Assembly: GCF_040712315.1 (NCBI RefSeq)
Contig: NC_134015.1
Span: 52,863,464 to 52,927,463, forward strand
DNA length: 64,000 nucleotides
Reading direction: 5' to 3'
DNA from: Castanea sativa
Lineage: Eukaryota; Streptophyta; Magnoliopsida; Fagales; Fagaceae
The notes below the pieces were generated by a model. It was given only the letters and a program-made list of their open reading frames with translations, ran no database searches and was not told the DNA's origin. Of the stretch, positions 20,338 to 33,150 are shown piece by piece (the stretch's first letter is position 1; each line of letters begins with the position of its first letter). A program made the position numbers and the translations under genes.

Positions 20338-23300
20338 ACCACCGCTCCTACCACTCCATCGTTTCTCGGCATTCAACCTGACAGTGACAAATGCAATGTG
20401 GCCCAATTTGTTCAGGTCTGATTTTCTTTAAAAAAATTGTAATTAAAAAAAAACATTGTTTTTTTAAAGATAATTATTTCCTCAAATTGGTTTCTAAAAT
20501 TGCATTATATTTGAAGTTTGAATATTTGTCCTTATGATCATTACCATTGCTGAGTTCTCCTTTCAGATTTTAACAATAGATTATCAATATATAAATATAT
20601 ACTCAGACTGTTAAAAAAAAAAAAACTAGATCAAAAAACATATATCAGAATCATTGTCAACAAAAAACATTACTAGAAGCATAAGCGAGAGACGCTTTTC
20701 ATCCACCTTTTCTAGGACTCCAATCAAACCAAGGTACCCAATCACATTGCCTTTATAAGGGCAACCAAGTTGATAACTTTCTTAAAGAGCAATACAAATA
20801 ATATTATCGGTATATAGTATATACCATGACAAAGTTGTATAGTGTAGAGTAGAGTCAGAGTCTAGCTTTGCTTAGAGGAAGGGGTTTTCTTTGGCTTCGT
20901 GGCTAGGTACGAAAAGTTTGGAAAAGCGTAAAAAAGCAAAAGGGTGGGTCTGAATTGGGTAGTCACGGAGGTTGAATCTTTAGGTATTTTGAGTTCTGAT
21001 CATTGTTGTAGTAGTTGTAGATCCTAGTGAATATTTGAAAGACTAAAAACAACTATGATTTTTTTTTTTTTGCTAAATTTATTAAAAAAATTGAATATTA
21101 TTTTTCATACTGAATATTCTTAACACTATTGCTTTTTATTGGTTTTTGGACTTAGGAAGAAGCTCAAGTCAAACCTATTGATGGCAGTCCAAACACCCCA
21201 AGTAAACACAATAAGGATATTAAGGCACCAATGATTGGAATGAAATTTGATTGTGATGATAGTGCATATGAGTTTTACAAACAATATGCTCATAGAATGG
21301 GTTTTAGTGTAAGAAAACAATATGTTAGGCGAGGAAGTGCTGGACATATTAAGAGGAGAACATTTTGCTGTTCAAAACAAGGTGAACGAGCTATTGACAA
21401 ACGTCGTGAACAGGTATCTTTCCATCACCCAATTTCACGAATTGGTTGTTTAGCACAAATGACTTGTCAACTTCAAAAGGATGGTATGTTAGAAGTTGTT
21501 TCTTTTCACGAACAACATAATCATGAGTTTGCTCCTTCTCCAATGAAACACATGTTAAGATCAAATAGGAAAATTACACACTTGCCCAACAAGCTTTTGC
21601 GGATGATGCAGAAAAATGCAGGGTATCAATAAAACAAACCATAGATTTGTTGAGCATGCAAGTTGGTGGTTATGAAAATCTTGGGTTTCTGAATATTGAC
21701 TATAAAAATCATGTAAATTCCAAGAGGAGAGAGGCTTTAAAGAGAGGAGATGGTCGTGCTGTGATGGATCACTTTAGAAAGATGCAATTAGAAGATCCAT
21801 CTTATTTTTATTCTATACAACTTGATGATGATAATCAAATTTTGAATATTTTTTGGGCTGATTCTAGATCTATAGTTGATTATGGACACTTTGGAGATGT
21901 TATATGTTTTGACACCACTTATCGAACAAATTCATATAGTCCCTTTGCTCCATTCATTGGGGTTAATCATCATAAACAATCAATTATCTTTGGTGCAGCT
22001 TTACTTTATGATGAAACTATAATGTCATTCAAGTGGTTGTTTGAAATTTTTTTGAGTACAATGTCAGGAAAACAACCAAGAACTATATTTACGGATCAAT
22101 CTCGCTGCAATGGCTAATGCAATAGAAGATGTGTTTCCCGAATCAAATCATCGTCTATGTGTGTGGCATATTTATCGAATGTCTTTGCTAAGCGTCTACA
22201 TCATGTATTTAATTCATCAAGCCAATTTCGAAATGATTTTAGTAATTGTGTGTATGATTTTGAAGATGAAGATGAATGGATAGTTGCTTGGAATAACATG
22301 CTTGAGACATATGATCTAATTGATAATCCATGGTTGCGTGAAATGTTTGATGTGAAAGAGAAATGGTGTATGGTATATGGTCGACATATGTTCACTGCTG
22401 ATATGAAAAGCACTCAACGCAGTGAGTCAATAAATGGTGTGTTGAAGAAATACTTGAAGCCCAAATATGGTATTTTTCAATTTTTTGTACATTACTCTAG
22501 AGTATTGTCTGATAAGCGAAGTCAAGAACTACAAGCAGAGTTCAAAATGAGGCAAACAACACCAGTTTTACTATTTGATTTTGAGATGTTGAGACATGCT
22601 GCAAAGTTGTACACTCCAGAAATATTCAAAATGTTTCAAGATGAATATGTGAAGATTGTGGATTGTACTATTTACAAGGCTAGTAAATCTGATTCTATCA
22701 CAGAATATAGAGTGAAATATCGAAACAAAACTCAAGAGCACTTAGTCAAATATGAAGCCTCAACAACGACAGTCCAATGCAGTTGCATGAAGTTTAGTTT
22801 TTTGGGAATTCTATGTTCCCATGCTTTGAAAGTTCTTGACAAGAAAAATGTTAAGAGAATTCCAGCCCATTATGTATTGAAAAGGTGGACACAAGATGCA
22901 AAGGTTGGTTCTATCAAGGACTATCGTGGCATTGATATTAAAGGTAGTGCTCAAGAGTCAGTGGGAAAGCGTCTTTCTTATTTAAGTCACAAATGTCTTC
23001 AAATTAACACATTTGCAGCGAGTAGAGAGAGACGATGTATGAATATGTTGATAAATGTTTTGACAAATTATTGAAGGATTTGCAAGAAATGAGAATTAGA
23101 TGTTGTTTGTCCTCTATGGAGGGTGAGGTCCATGGTGAAGTTGTTCCCGAGAATGTTTTACAAGGTGATGGTGGATTTGAGTCACATGTGGACATTTCTC
23201 AAGACATACGTGGGATCAAAACAAAACCTACTGTAGGTCGACCAAGAGGAAGGTTGAAAAGTTCATTAGAAAGGAAAAAAAGAAAATCTCAAAGTAAGAA

Positions 23301-23990
23301 CGATCAACCCAAAAAGACTAGTGGAGCAAGACAAGTTCAATCACGTGGTGGCTTAAATAGAGTAAGTTCATTTACATTCCATTATAGAACATGAATTTGT
23401 AGGTTCATAAATTTGTTTTATGTGACAATTGTTTTTTCTTCCCACATAGGTTGATTCCTCTGTTAATATTAATTCTCACAAAGAACATAGTAATGTTGAA
23501 CAACCATCACAATTAGTAGATAACATAACTCAGGTATGATGCTCCTATTTACATTTTTTTTTCTTCTAATATCCTATTAAACAATTACTACTATTATAAA
23601 GTGACATAAATTTATTTAAATGTCATATACAGGAATCTTTCAGTTGTAGTAATTTGGTTGGACAAGACAATGTTGTTGGGTTAAATGGTCTGAATCAGGT
23701 ACACTTATAAATTTTGTCTAATATCCGACTACCTAGTTACTTTCATTAGCATAGAAAATGAAATATTGATTTGTTAAAATGTTATATGTAGGAATCTTTT
23801 GATTGTGAATTTTTGGTTGGAGAAGATCACGTTGGGTTATATGGCTTGAATCAGGTGTGTATAGTCGTTATGAATTTTGCCACAACTTAAACTTATATTT
23901 TCCTTTTAGTTATTTTTTCCATACACTTATTTTATATTTTGGTGGCATATTTTACAGGTTTCAGGAGATCCTGATATTGACAACCATTGA
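20182..23990 (+). pseudogene. FAR1-like MULE transposase gene, six exons, frameshifted
   Basis: Exons: about 20182-20415, 21156-23361, 23450-23533, 23633-23698, 23792-23854, 23958-23990 (TGA). All junctions are GT-AG in phase 0. Exon 2 has a FAR1-type DNA-binding zinc domain (21228-21545; GCLAQMTCQL, HNHEF), a MULE transposase core with acidic residues in VICFDTTYR and RTIFTDQS, then CVWHIY, and a SWIM zinc finger (CSCMKF, LGILCSHALKV, about 22775-22840). Frameshifts lie near 21621-21630, 22101, 22175 and 23025. The second and third almost cancel. The protein would bind the TIRs and cut and paste the element. Exon 1 lies in the TIR and its ATG is a guess. Confidence 0.85.
23633..23854 (+). 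repeat. Tandemly duplicated micro-exons in the transposase gene
   Basis: Exons 23633-23698 (22 codons) and 23792-23854 (21 codons) encode related peptides with ESF.C, LVG.D and GL.GLNQ. The introns before them are also alike ('aaatgtcatatacag' and 'aaatgttatatgtag'). This reflects duplication of an exon with its intron. Confidence 0.85.
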
Positions 23991-25363
<1,373 letters not shown>

Positions 25364-25770
25364 TCAGCATGAAGCAGAAGAAAACAGTTGCTTCACTTGT
25401 GTCAAGCCAGACAGAACATCAACTATCTTGGGATAATTTTGATTTTTTCCAAAACTCCAGCTGCTACTGATGCACCATTTTGCAATTTCACCAAACTTTG
25501 CCAACACCATGATCTTGCATTTGTCTTTCAGAATATCTAGCCGCTCATCAAAGGACTCCTACCACCAACAAGCTCATTTATCTCTTCCATGCTCCTGAAA
25601 TTTTTGTAGCCATCTCGATCTGCTATAGGCTTCCCTTTTAGTAGCTCAAGTAACAGAAGCCCAAGACCCCAAACATCTTCAGCCATTTCTGATAGTTGGC
25701 CAGGATTTGTCCTGTCATTGCTGCAATAATTTGCAGACTCCAAATACATCATAAAATACATTAGGCCCTA
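25364..25770 (-). pseudogene. Captured protein-kinase C-lobe fragment inside the MULE
   Basis: On the minus strand, AEDVWGLGLLLLELLKGKP matches kinase subdomain IX (the D-x-W-x-x-G-x-x-L-x-E-L pattern). After one frameshift near 25545, KFGEIAKWCIS and YPKIVDVLSGL match subdomain XI and the end of the domain. A TGA stop lies at 25366-25364. The N-lobe, catalytic loop and activation segment are missing. It lies opposite to the transposase gene. MULEs often pick up host gene pieces (Pack-MULEs). The parent kinase was not identified. Confidence 0.65.
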
Positions 25771-26144
25771 AAATAGCAATTTCATTGTTATTTGTCTGTA
25801 ATGTTTCCCAGACTCAAATTGTGCATCATACCCCTAAAGCACATCACCAATTTCATGTCAAATTGACAAGCAAGCTGAGATAACTTTAAGTTTTTTTTTT
25901 TTTTTAGAAGTAATAACTAGAAGATTATCTACGTGCACCAATTCTTATCAACTCAAAGAAAATCTCCATTACGTGCACTGGGTACAGCTTTTTTTCAGGA
26001 CAAAGTGTGAAAAAACAAAGCAAAAAGAAATACTGCAATATACCTTCACTTCATCAAAGTCATCCTTCCCATCATCAACATTAGGTAACCCTCTAAATGA
26101 CCGATTCCATGTAATCACACGCATCACTCAAGCAGAATGATCAA
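25771..26144. other. MULE interior before the right TIR
   Basis: Non-coding. Poly(T) at about 25890-25906. No gene recognised. Confidence 0.4.
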
Positions 26145-26632
26145 TATGTCCTTGGCGGCGAATATATAGGTGCGAGATGGGAATGGAAAAGAGAGAGAAG
26201 GTTGTTAGGGGCGGCAACGGTTGAGTGGGAAAGGGAGTGAGACGGAATCGGCGAAGAGGGAAGGGGGTGAACAGCCGGAATCGACGGCGGCCTCTGCATG
26301 TGGCCGTGATTCTTTGGCCTGACTGGGGTTTCAAGAGAAGACTGCCTAACGCAGGGGCGTGATTAAAGAGAAGTCTGAGTTTGCTGAGATCACAGAGGAG
26401 GAGGAGATGAGAGGGAGAGGCGTGAGGGAGAAGAACACTTTTTTTTTTTTTTTTTCTTTGAAAGGCTGCCTAACGCTGTTAACGTTAGGGTTAACAGCAA
26501 TCCAATTAAAATGGGTCATGTGCATGCACATGACCCTTACTTAAGTGATTGCTTAGGTGTCGTATTATTTAATTGACATTTGTCCCTGTTTGTAGCAATT
26601 GTTGCAAACTTGTTTGGAGGAAATCCGTGTCC
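26145..26632 (-). repeat. MULE right terminal inverted repeat
   Basis: Inverse of the left end. A perfect 24-bp palindrome at 26513-26536 (arm GGGTCATGTGCA) matches the left one without its extra central T. Some segments of the left TIR are absent here. Confidence 0.85.
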
Positions 26633-26641
26633 TAAAAAAAA

Positions 26642-27577
26642 CTACATGATCCAATGTCATTCCTAAACTTGTTTCCTAATTGCTAAGAGTAGTATTCAAT
26701 TAACTTGTTAGTCGCAAAAAGGGAAAAAAAATTCTCAATATATATGTAAACCTTTATTTTGAACAAAATGACATATCTTCATTCAATTTCAAGTCATAGT
26801 ACCCTCAATAAAATAAAATATTTTTATTTTACATTGTTTTAGTTAAGATAAAATATTCATAATAATTTTAATGTCATAAATATTGAGTCAATTTTAAAGG
26901 TGAGATGTTTATATTTTTGGTATTAGGTTGTAAAGTAATGGTGTTAAGTAATTTTGACTTTAGGGTTGAATTTGTTATTTTTCAAAAGTACAGTGTTAAA
27001 TTTGTTACTTTTGAAACTATATAGGGTTTAATTTGGACTACTGCTAAACCATAGATTAAAGTGAAATTTCCCCATTTATTTTTTTGAATAAATTAATAGA
27101 TTTAGTAAGTGTTACGGATTAATTGCTCTAATGCATGTGTACCAAATTATTTTTACTGTACCAAATTTATTTTTATTAAAATAATTTTTTTTTTTTTTTA
27201 CCAAATTTATTAATAAGGCTAACGCTAAGGATAGCATCATAAATGCCTACCACATTAACGATGATCGCAATGGTATTCTTCACCCATTTTCTTTGATTTA
27301 CCTACTCAATGTTTTGGTCAAAATACACGTAAATACTAGAATGAAAAACTATATCTAATTAACACATATTTACATTAAAATATAATAATGATTATAAATT
27401 TCATATATAATATAATGAAAAACACATATTAAGAATTCAATAAAAAAATCATGACAATTAATCACACATGCACCAATTTCAATTTCATTGGCATAAATAT
27501 AGTATAAATTTTGAAAGACTAACATCATAATCTTGTTTCATTGATATTTAATTTTTGGTTTTTTACTTACAAGTTAG
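26642..27577. other. AT-rich non-coding stretch
   Basis: No gene or clear repeat boundary. The right part (27450-27577) belongs to an AT-rich duplicated unit that recurs at about 28410-28550. Confidence 0.45.
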
Positions 27578-27593
27578 AATCTAGAACAATATG

Positions 27594-27750
27594 ACCACCG
27601 CGCACCCTTGGTATGGTGGTCACTCTACAAGTATAAATACTTGTAGGTGTGGGGGCAAGAGTCGGGTTTCAAGTCTCTAGGAAGGAGTTTCATACACATA
27701 TACACTTAGATTAGGTTAGAGTAGAAATTTTATCTTGTATCTAAAAAAAA
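27594..27750 (+). mobile_element. tRNA-related SINE with 16-bp target duplication
   Basis: 157 bp ending in a poly(A) tail and flanked by the perfect duplication AATCTAGAACAATATG (27578-27593 and 27751-27766). Pol III promoter-like boxes: TGGTATGGTGGTCACT (A) and CGGGTTTCAAGTC (B). A related copy lies at about 31441-31575. Confidence 0.85.
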
Positions 27751-27766
27751 AATCTAGAACAATATG

Positions 27767-28990
27767 TACACACTTATCCCATTCTATTTTGTATTTTGCT
27801 CTTAGAACTATTTTCTTTACACACTAGATTTCAAAATATATTTTGTAGCTTAAATTTGGTTATGGCTATAAAATCTCAACATTTTCTCCTTTATGGAAAA
27901 ATATATGCATACATGGAATGACCCAAAAAAATTATTTGATTTATTAAATAAAATTATGTTTACCTACATGTTTATGTTTAGGTATAAGAAAATGTTTATG
28001 GAGGGTAAGTCACTCTAAAGGTACTTTTTTTTTTTTGGTTGAGAAACCACTCTAAATGTACACCTAGTTAAGACTCTCCCTGACTACTCAACTTATAAGA
28101 TAAGTGCTATGCCTCTAGATGCTATTCACTTGAAAAGACATGCCATGCCAAAATTCATTTAAGTTTTGCTAATAAATCATTGTAAACTGATATTTTTATA
28201 AGTTTTTGAATAGTATAATTTTATTTGGGTAATTTTATGTTTCAAAGAAATTCGTTAAGAAAGATCCTACAAGAAGTTGACCGCAACATATGATACATAA
28301 GATATGAGTTGTAAACTTGTAATACACACGATAGCTATTCTATTTAAACCCAAAACAATATGATTATTCTTTTTTATAAAAACAAAAAACAAAAACAAAA
28401 ACAAAAACCTTTAATTTCACATAAAACAATTGGTAATTCATTTGCACAAATAAAGTGCGAATTTTGAAACACTAACATCATAACCATGTTGTTTTGATTT
28501 ATTTATTTATTTTTACATACATGTTGGAATCATAAAAATTATGTAACCTATTATATCCTTTTATTTTATTTTTTCTTTTCTCAGAACTTTTTTGTTTTTA
28601 CATGTTAGATTTCAAAATATATAATTTTTAGCTCAAACTTTTTAAGGTTATACAAATCTCGATAGTTTTTCTATTATGTGTATCACATGGTAAAATAAAA
28701 ATACACACTTTGAATGAATGTAAAAATTTATTTGACTTCTTAATAAAGTTTATGCTTGACAATATGTTTATGTTGAGGTTTACGAAAAATATATGTTGAG
28801 AGCAAGTCTCTCTAAATGTATACTTAGTTAAGAGTCTCCCCTTACAACTGATAATATATGGGCTATGACTCTAGATCCACTTTGCTTGAAATGATATGCT
28901 TTGTACAAATTCAATAAAAATTTGTAAATAATTAATTACAGGTTGATCTATATATAATTAATTACAATTTTTTCAAGAGTAATGTATCAA
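27767..28990. repeat. AT-rich duplicated segment, copy 1
   Basis: Collinear with about 36240-37870. Examples are 'gtataagaaaatgtttatgga', 'aagatcctacaagaa.ttgacc' and 'tagttaagagtctcccc'. Within this copy two related units follow each other (about 27450-28200 and 28410-28990). No coding potential. Confidence 0.7.
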
Positions 28991-29193
28991 GAAAATTCTA
29001 AAAAAATTGAAAATTGGATTCGATTTCAGGAGCAAAATTAGGGATTAGAAGGAAACATAGAGTTAATAAGAGAAAATTTTTATCAAAGAATGTAGAGGAA
29101 AATTGGAAGAGATTGAGAATTCGAAACCCTTAGAAAGTAACTGAAATCTGAGATCTAATAGAACATAAAATGATATACAAACAAACCCTAAAC

Positions 29194-29199
<6 letters not shown>

Positions 29200-29247
<48 letters not shown>
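29200..29247. repeat. (GA)n microsatellite
   Basis: About 23 uninterrupted GA units. Confidence 0.95.
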
Positions 29248-29248
<1 letters not shown>

Positions 29249-29276
29249 AAAACAGTGTTGTAAAGAAAAGGAGAGG

Positions 29277-29506
29277 TTGGGTCCTATATTACAAAATGAG
29301 TATCTACCTTATTTATCACTTATAGACAAATGTCTAAAAATATTACAAAAAGGCTTATCTAACTTTTTAACTATCTATACTTTTCTAGCAATAGCTTTGA
29401 ACAAAGCTACGAAGAATATTTACATGCAGACACTTGTTGATTACAATCATATAACTCATTAAATAGATCATATGACTAAAAGTACAAAACATTATTATAG
29501 TAGCAT
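29277..29506. repeat. Dispersed repeat, intact relative of the interrupted copy at 60378-61480
   Basis: Collinear with 60378-60500 ('tcctat.ttacaaaatg', 'attacaaaaaggttta', 'ttttgaacaaag') and with 61372-61480 ('ttattatagta.ca'). It serves as an empty-site comparison for two insertions there. Confidence 0.7.
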
Positions 29507-29511
29507 CCTAC

Positions 29512-29706
29512 CTATTAGGTCCAGGCTAGCTTTAGCCCCACGAAGGTACTAGTGGACATTAAGTCGAGGCAAGGTGTGGGTGCATGGGTGTGGGGTTTTT
29601 CCCAAGCGCTTTCCCATTGCAATATTTGAAATTTTGAAATTAGAATCTCCACCCCCCAAGCCACTTGGAAGTAAGCCTAATGACCACTAGACCACCACCC
29701 TCAGTA
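29512..29706 (-). mobile_element. SINE-like repeat (tRNA-type A box)
   Basis: On the minus strand it opens GGGTGGTGGTCTAGTGGTCATT, with A-box-like TGGTCTAGTGG. A second copy at 63059-63245 is collinear over nearly its whole length. The B box is weak in this copy. Confidence 0.6.
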
Positions 29707-29739
29707 GCCCAAATCAAAGAATTTCAAGGAATGTTTAAA

Positions 29740-30600
29740 ATTCTGTTTATTCAATGTACAAAAATTTTTATGAATGCACACAGTTATTTGTATTTAACAT
29801 ACACAGTTTCAAAGATTGTACACAATTATGTATATTCAATATACACAATTTTCTAAAAGGTAATATACACAATTTCGTAGGATATACTCAATTTTATTTA
29901 TTTAACATACACAATTTCAAAGAATATACACAATTTTGTTTATTCAATGTACACAATTTTTCAAACATACAAAATTTTGTATATTCAAATGCAAAATTTC
30001 AAAGAGCGAACATAATTTTGTGTATTTAACATACAAAGTTTCCAAATATGTTCACAATTTCTATATTCAATGTGCACAAGTTTTTTAAGAATTATATATA
30101 TATTCAAGGTACAGTATTTCAAATAACGGACACAATTTTGTATATTTAAGGTACATAATTTTTCAAAGAATGTACAAAATTTTGTATATTCAATGTACGT
30201 AATTTTTCAAAGAATTTACAGAATTTTGTGCATTCGAGGTACACAATTTCTAAGAAAGTAAACAATTATGTATATTCAAGGTAAATAAATTTCAAAAAAT
30301 TTAAATGATTATGTATATTAAGCGTACAAAATTTCAGTATATTCAATGTACACAATTTTAAAAAAAATGTATAGAATCCTATATATTCAATGTACTCTAT
30401 TTTTCTAAAAATGTACAAAATACTATATATTCCAATTACATAATTTCTCAATGAATATACACAATTTCTCAATGAATGTATGAAATTCGGTATATATATT
30501 GAATGTACGTAGTTTCAAAGAATGTATAAAATTTTGTATTTTGAATCATACAATATTTCAAAAAATATACACAATTCTATATTTTCAACCAACAAATGCC
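29740..30600. repeat. AT-rich degenerate tandem array
   Basis: Many irregular copies of 'tatattcaatgtacacaatttttcaaagaa'. Same family as 1-230 and likewise followed by the LINE zinc-finger segment. The short ORFs within it mirror the repeat. Confidence 0.8.
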
Positions 30601-30667
30601 AATATATATAAACTCTCTATACTATACTATTTTGTGAATACTATACTTTTTGTTTCAGTACATACTA

Positions 30668-30784
30668 GCCAAGTTTACCAATGAGGGGGATGCTTGCTGC
30701 CCTGTGTGAGAGATGGAGCACGAATCAATGCACCACCTTTTTCAGTTCTTTGAGATTGCTAAAGCTGTGTGGTTTTGTAGCAAA
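30668..30784 (+). pseudogene. LINE remnant: zf-RVT-like segment, second copy
   Basis: Encodes AKFTNEGDACCPV and a VW-ending tail, as at 241-363. The LINE then continues with an RNase H domain at 32400 after a 1.6-kb interruption. Confidence 0.6.
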
Positions 30785-32355
30785 TGCGTTATAAGAATTC
30801 GGTTCCTAAGAGCAGCTGATAAAATTCATTATCAACCCTCAAAGCTATTGGAAAACATAGTTTTGCATCTCATAAAAACAAGCAGTTGAAGCAACACAAA
30901 AATCTACTTTATTCACATCAGAGAACACATAAAACTTTGAATTCTAGATCAAAGAATAAAAAGTGTATCTTGATATAGTGAAAAAAAAGCGTAGATAGTT
31001 TCTTGAGAAGACCTTTAATCTTCATTCCAATTCCACATGATGTCCAAGATGTGTAGTCTCTGAATCAGTTCTTATGTACGTTGATTTTCCTTTTGAAAAA
31101 TATTATTCCATAGATTTTACAAAGAAAACTATTTTCTCTTCTTTTAATCATATATATGTTTTACCTACCTAGGTTGATATTTTATTTAATGACTCTTATT
31201 AAATAAAATATTGATTATCTAATTGAGTTAGCTTTTGGGGACAGTCTAATTGGGCTTTAGTGTGCGGCTTGAAATGGGACCAAAGAAATAAGTAAGGCTC
31301 TAGTTCCAATGGGATTCAAGCTTCTCCATCAACTCTTGACAAACCCAAAATTATTATAATCATATAACAAGTACTAATATGGAAATATAATTACACTTTA
31401 GGCCTTATTAATAAATTATATCCCAATACCCTAATATAATTGCACCCCCTTAGTATGATGGTCAATCTACAAGTATAAGTACTTCTAAGGTGTGCAGCTC
31501 AAATCTTTACGAAAAAACTTTACACACATATACACTTAAATTAAGCTAGAGTAGAATTTCTATTTTATATCAAAATATCATTTGACTCATTTATGTAATA
31601 TCCATAGTGGACAAAGTCATAATAAGTTGTTACTTTCTAAACAACTATTTTATTCCTTGAGTCCCTAATTTAATATTTTAGTTATTCATATATTTTATAA
31701 AATCTAATTTCAATATATATAAAATTTAGTAACTCTTTACTAAAGTAGCTGACCTTGAATAACCAGTTCCCATTAAACTTATCTTAATGAGATATTTTGT
31801 GTCTCTATAGAAAGAAATTATGAATTTCATCTTAAGAATATGTGTTCTCTCAACACTATGTGCAGTTACCTAACATACTAAGATTTTGACCATTAGATTG
31901 GATCTCACTCCTGATATATCAAAGAAACCAATATTTCATGATCGGACTCACAATCTTCTTAAGATTGAGAGTATGAAAATAAATGTAATTAGATTTATTA
32001 TTCAGATGAAAGTTGTTAATTTGAATAATTAATCTCATAGGTCCAGTTTAATGTGTTTTACACACTTAAGACACATCAACTAGAAGGCTCAACTTCCATG
32101 ATAAAGACAAACCATCTTAGTTGATATGTTATAGCCTTCGTAGATGAAACACTCAATTTCATCAATCACTACGAGCTACGCTTTTTGAGTTTACAAGAAA
32201 CTTATGATTTATATCTATTGTAGTTAAATCACATATAATGCATCTAAAAGACTATATGATAATGTCCAATTAGTTCATATACAAATAATTTCATATAATT
32301 AACAATTTAATCATTTATAATGTGCTAATAAATTGGATTTTAGGGCACAAACCCT
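30785..32355 (-). mobile_element. Probable Copia-type solo LTR interrupting a LINE
   Basis: The segment separates the LINE zinc-finger remnant from its RNase H. Read on the minus strand it starts 'ttagggtttgtgccctaaaatccaa', a start I know from plant Copia LTRs. On the plus strand it begins near TGCGTTATAAG. No second LTR or coding region is present. Exact ends and target duplication are unresolved. It contains a SINE copy at 31441-31575. Confidence 0.5.
31441..31575 (+). mobile_element. SINE copy related to 27594-27750
   Basis: Shares 'gcaccc..tagtatgatggtca', 'ctacaagtataa.tact' and 'cacatatacactta'. More diverged, and no clear target duplication was found. Confidence 0.65.
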
Positions 32356-32399
32356 AAGTACGACCAAGATGAGAGGAAAAGCTTATTCAATACAGTGCT

Positions 32400-33150
32400 T
32401 CAATCATGGAGTTTATCTTGAAATGGAGAAACCATGTTGTGTTTGAAAGGAAAAGCATTTCCCATGAAGGCCTTCAAGGAGGCTTAAGTAGGATCTTCTT
32501 GGAGCATTGGCCTGTGTTGAAAGGCTCTCAACAAAGTGATAGAAGCAGGCCTAATAGTCAATGGTACATGCCTGCTTCAGCTCAGTTTAAACTAAATTGT
32601 GATGCAGCTGTACATTCCAAACATTCGGTCATAGTTGTGGTTGCTAGAGATATTGGAGAGGGAACTTGGTGCCTGCCCACACAAAGAAGGTATCCACCAA
32701 TATCCCGGTCCAAGCAGAAGCAGAAGCAGAAGCATTAAGATGGTCCATGTGTTTGGCATCTAACCAGAATCTGCAGAATGTTGTGATCAGAAGGTGATTC
32801 CCAAGCGTGAATAAAGACCATTTATAATGGAGACCCCAAACCCCCATGGAGAATCCAAGGCCTCTTGCATGATGTGAAGACCTATGGAGGTGACCTCCCT
32901 CATATTGCCTTCAACCGGGTATTCAAAGAAGCCAATGCAGAAGCTAACTCACTTGCAACCTGGTCATTTATGGTCCGTTTCAATTGAGGGAGGAGGGAGG
33001 GAGAGTAGAGTAGATTTGGCTAAAACAGGCTAATTTTGGGCCAATTTTACTCTACTCTCCTTGCCTCCCCTTCAATCCAAACAGACCATTAGGAATGTGT
33101 TTGTGGATTTTATTATTCCTCTTTTGGTCCTCCCATTATTGCTGATGTAA
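32400..33150 (+). pseudogene. LINE 3' part: RNase H domain, interrupted
   Basis: Translations include ILKWRNHVVFERKS, FKLNCDAAVHSKHSV and VVVARDIGEG. These match the RNase H domain that ends many plant LINE polyproteins; the Asp in NCDAAV is the first catalytic position. Further on, in shifted frames, QAEAEAEALRWSMCLAS and EANAEANSLATWSF continue the domain. Frameshifts near 32690 and 32800 and a MITE at 32971-33088 break it. RNase H would remove RNA from the hybrid during copying. A dead copy. Confidence 0.75.
32971..33088. mobile_element. 118-bp MITE, PIF/Harbinger-type
   Basis: Imperfect inverted ends (TGGTCCGTTTCAATTGAGGG and inverse of TGGTCTGTTTGGATTGAAGG) with the 3-bp duplication TTA on both sides (32968-32970, 33089-33091). 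It splits the LINE RNase H coding region. Confidence 0.8.
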
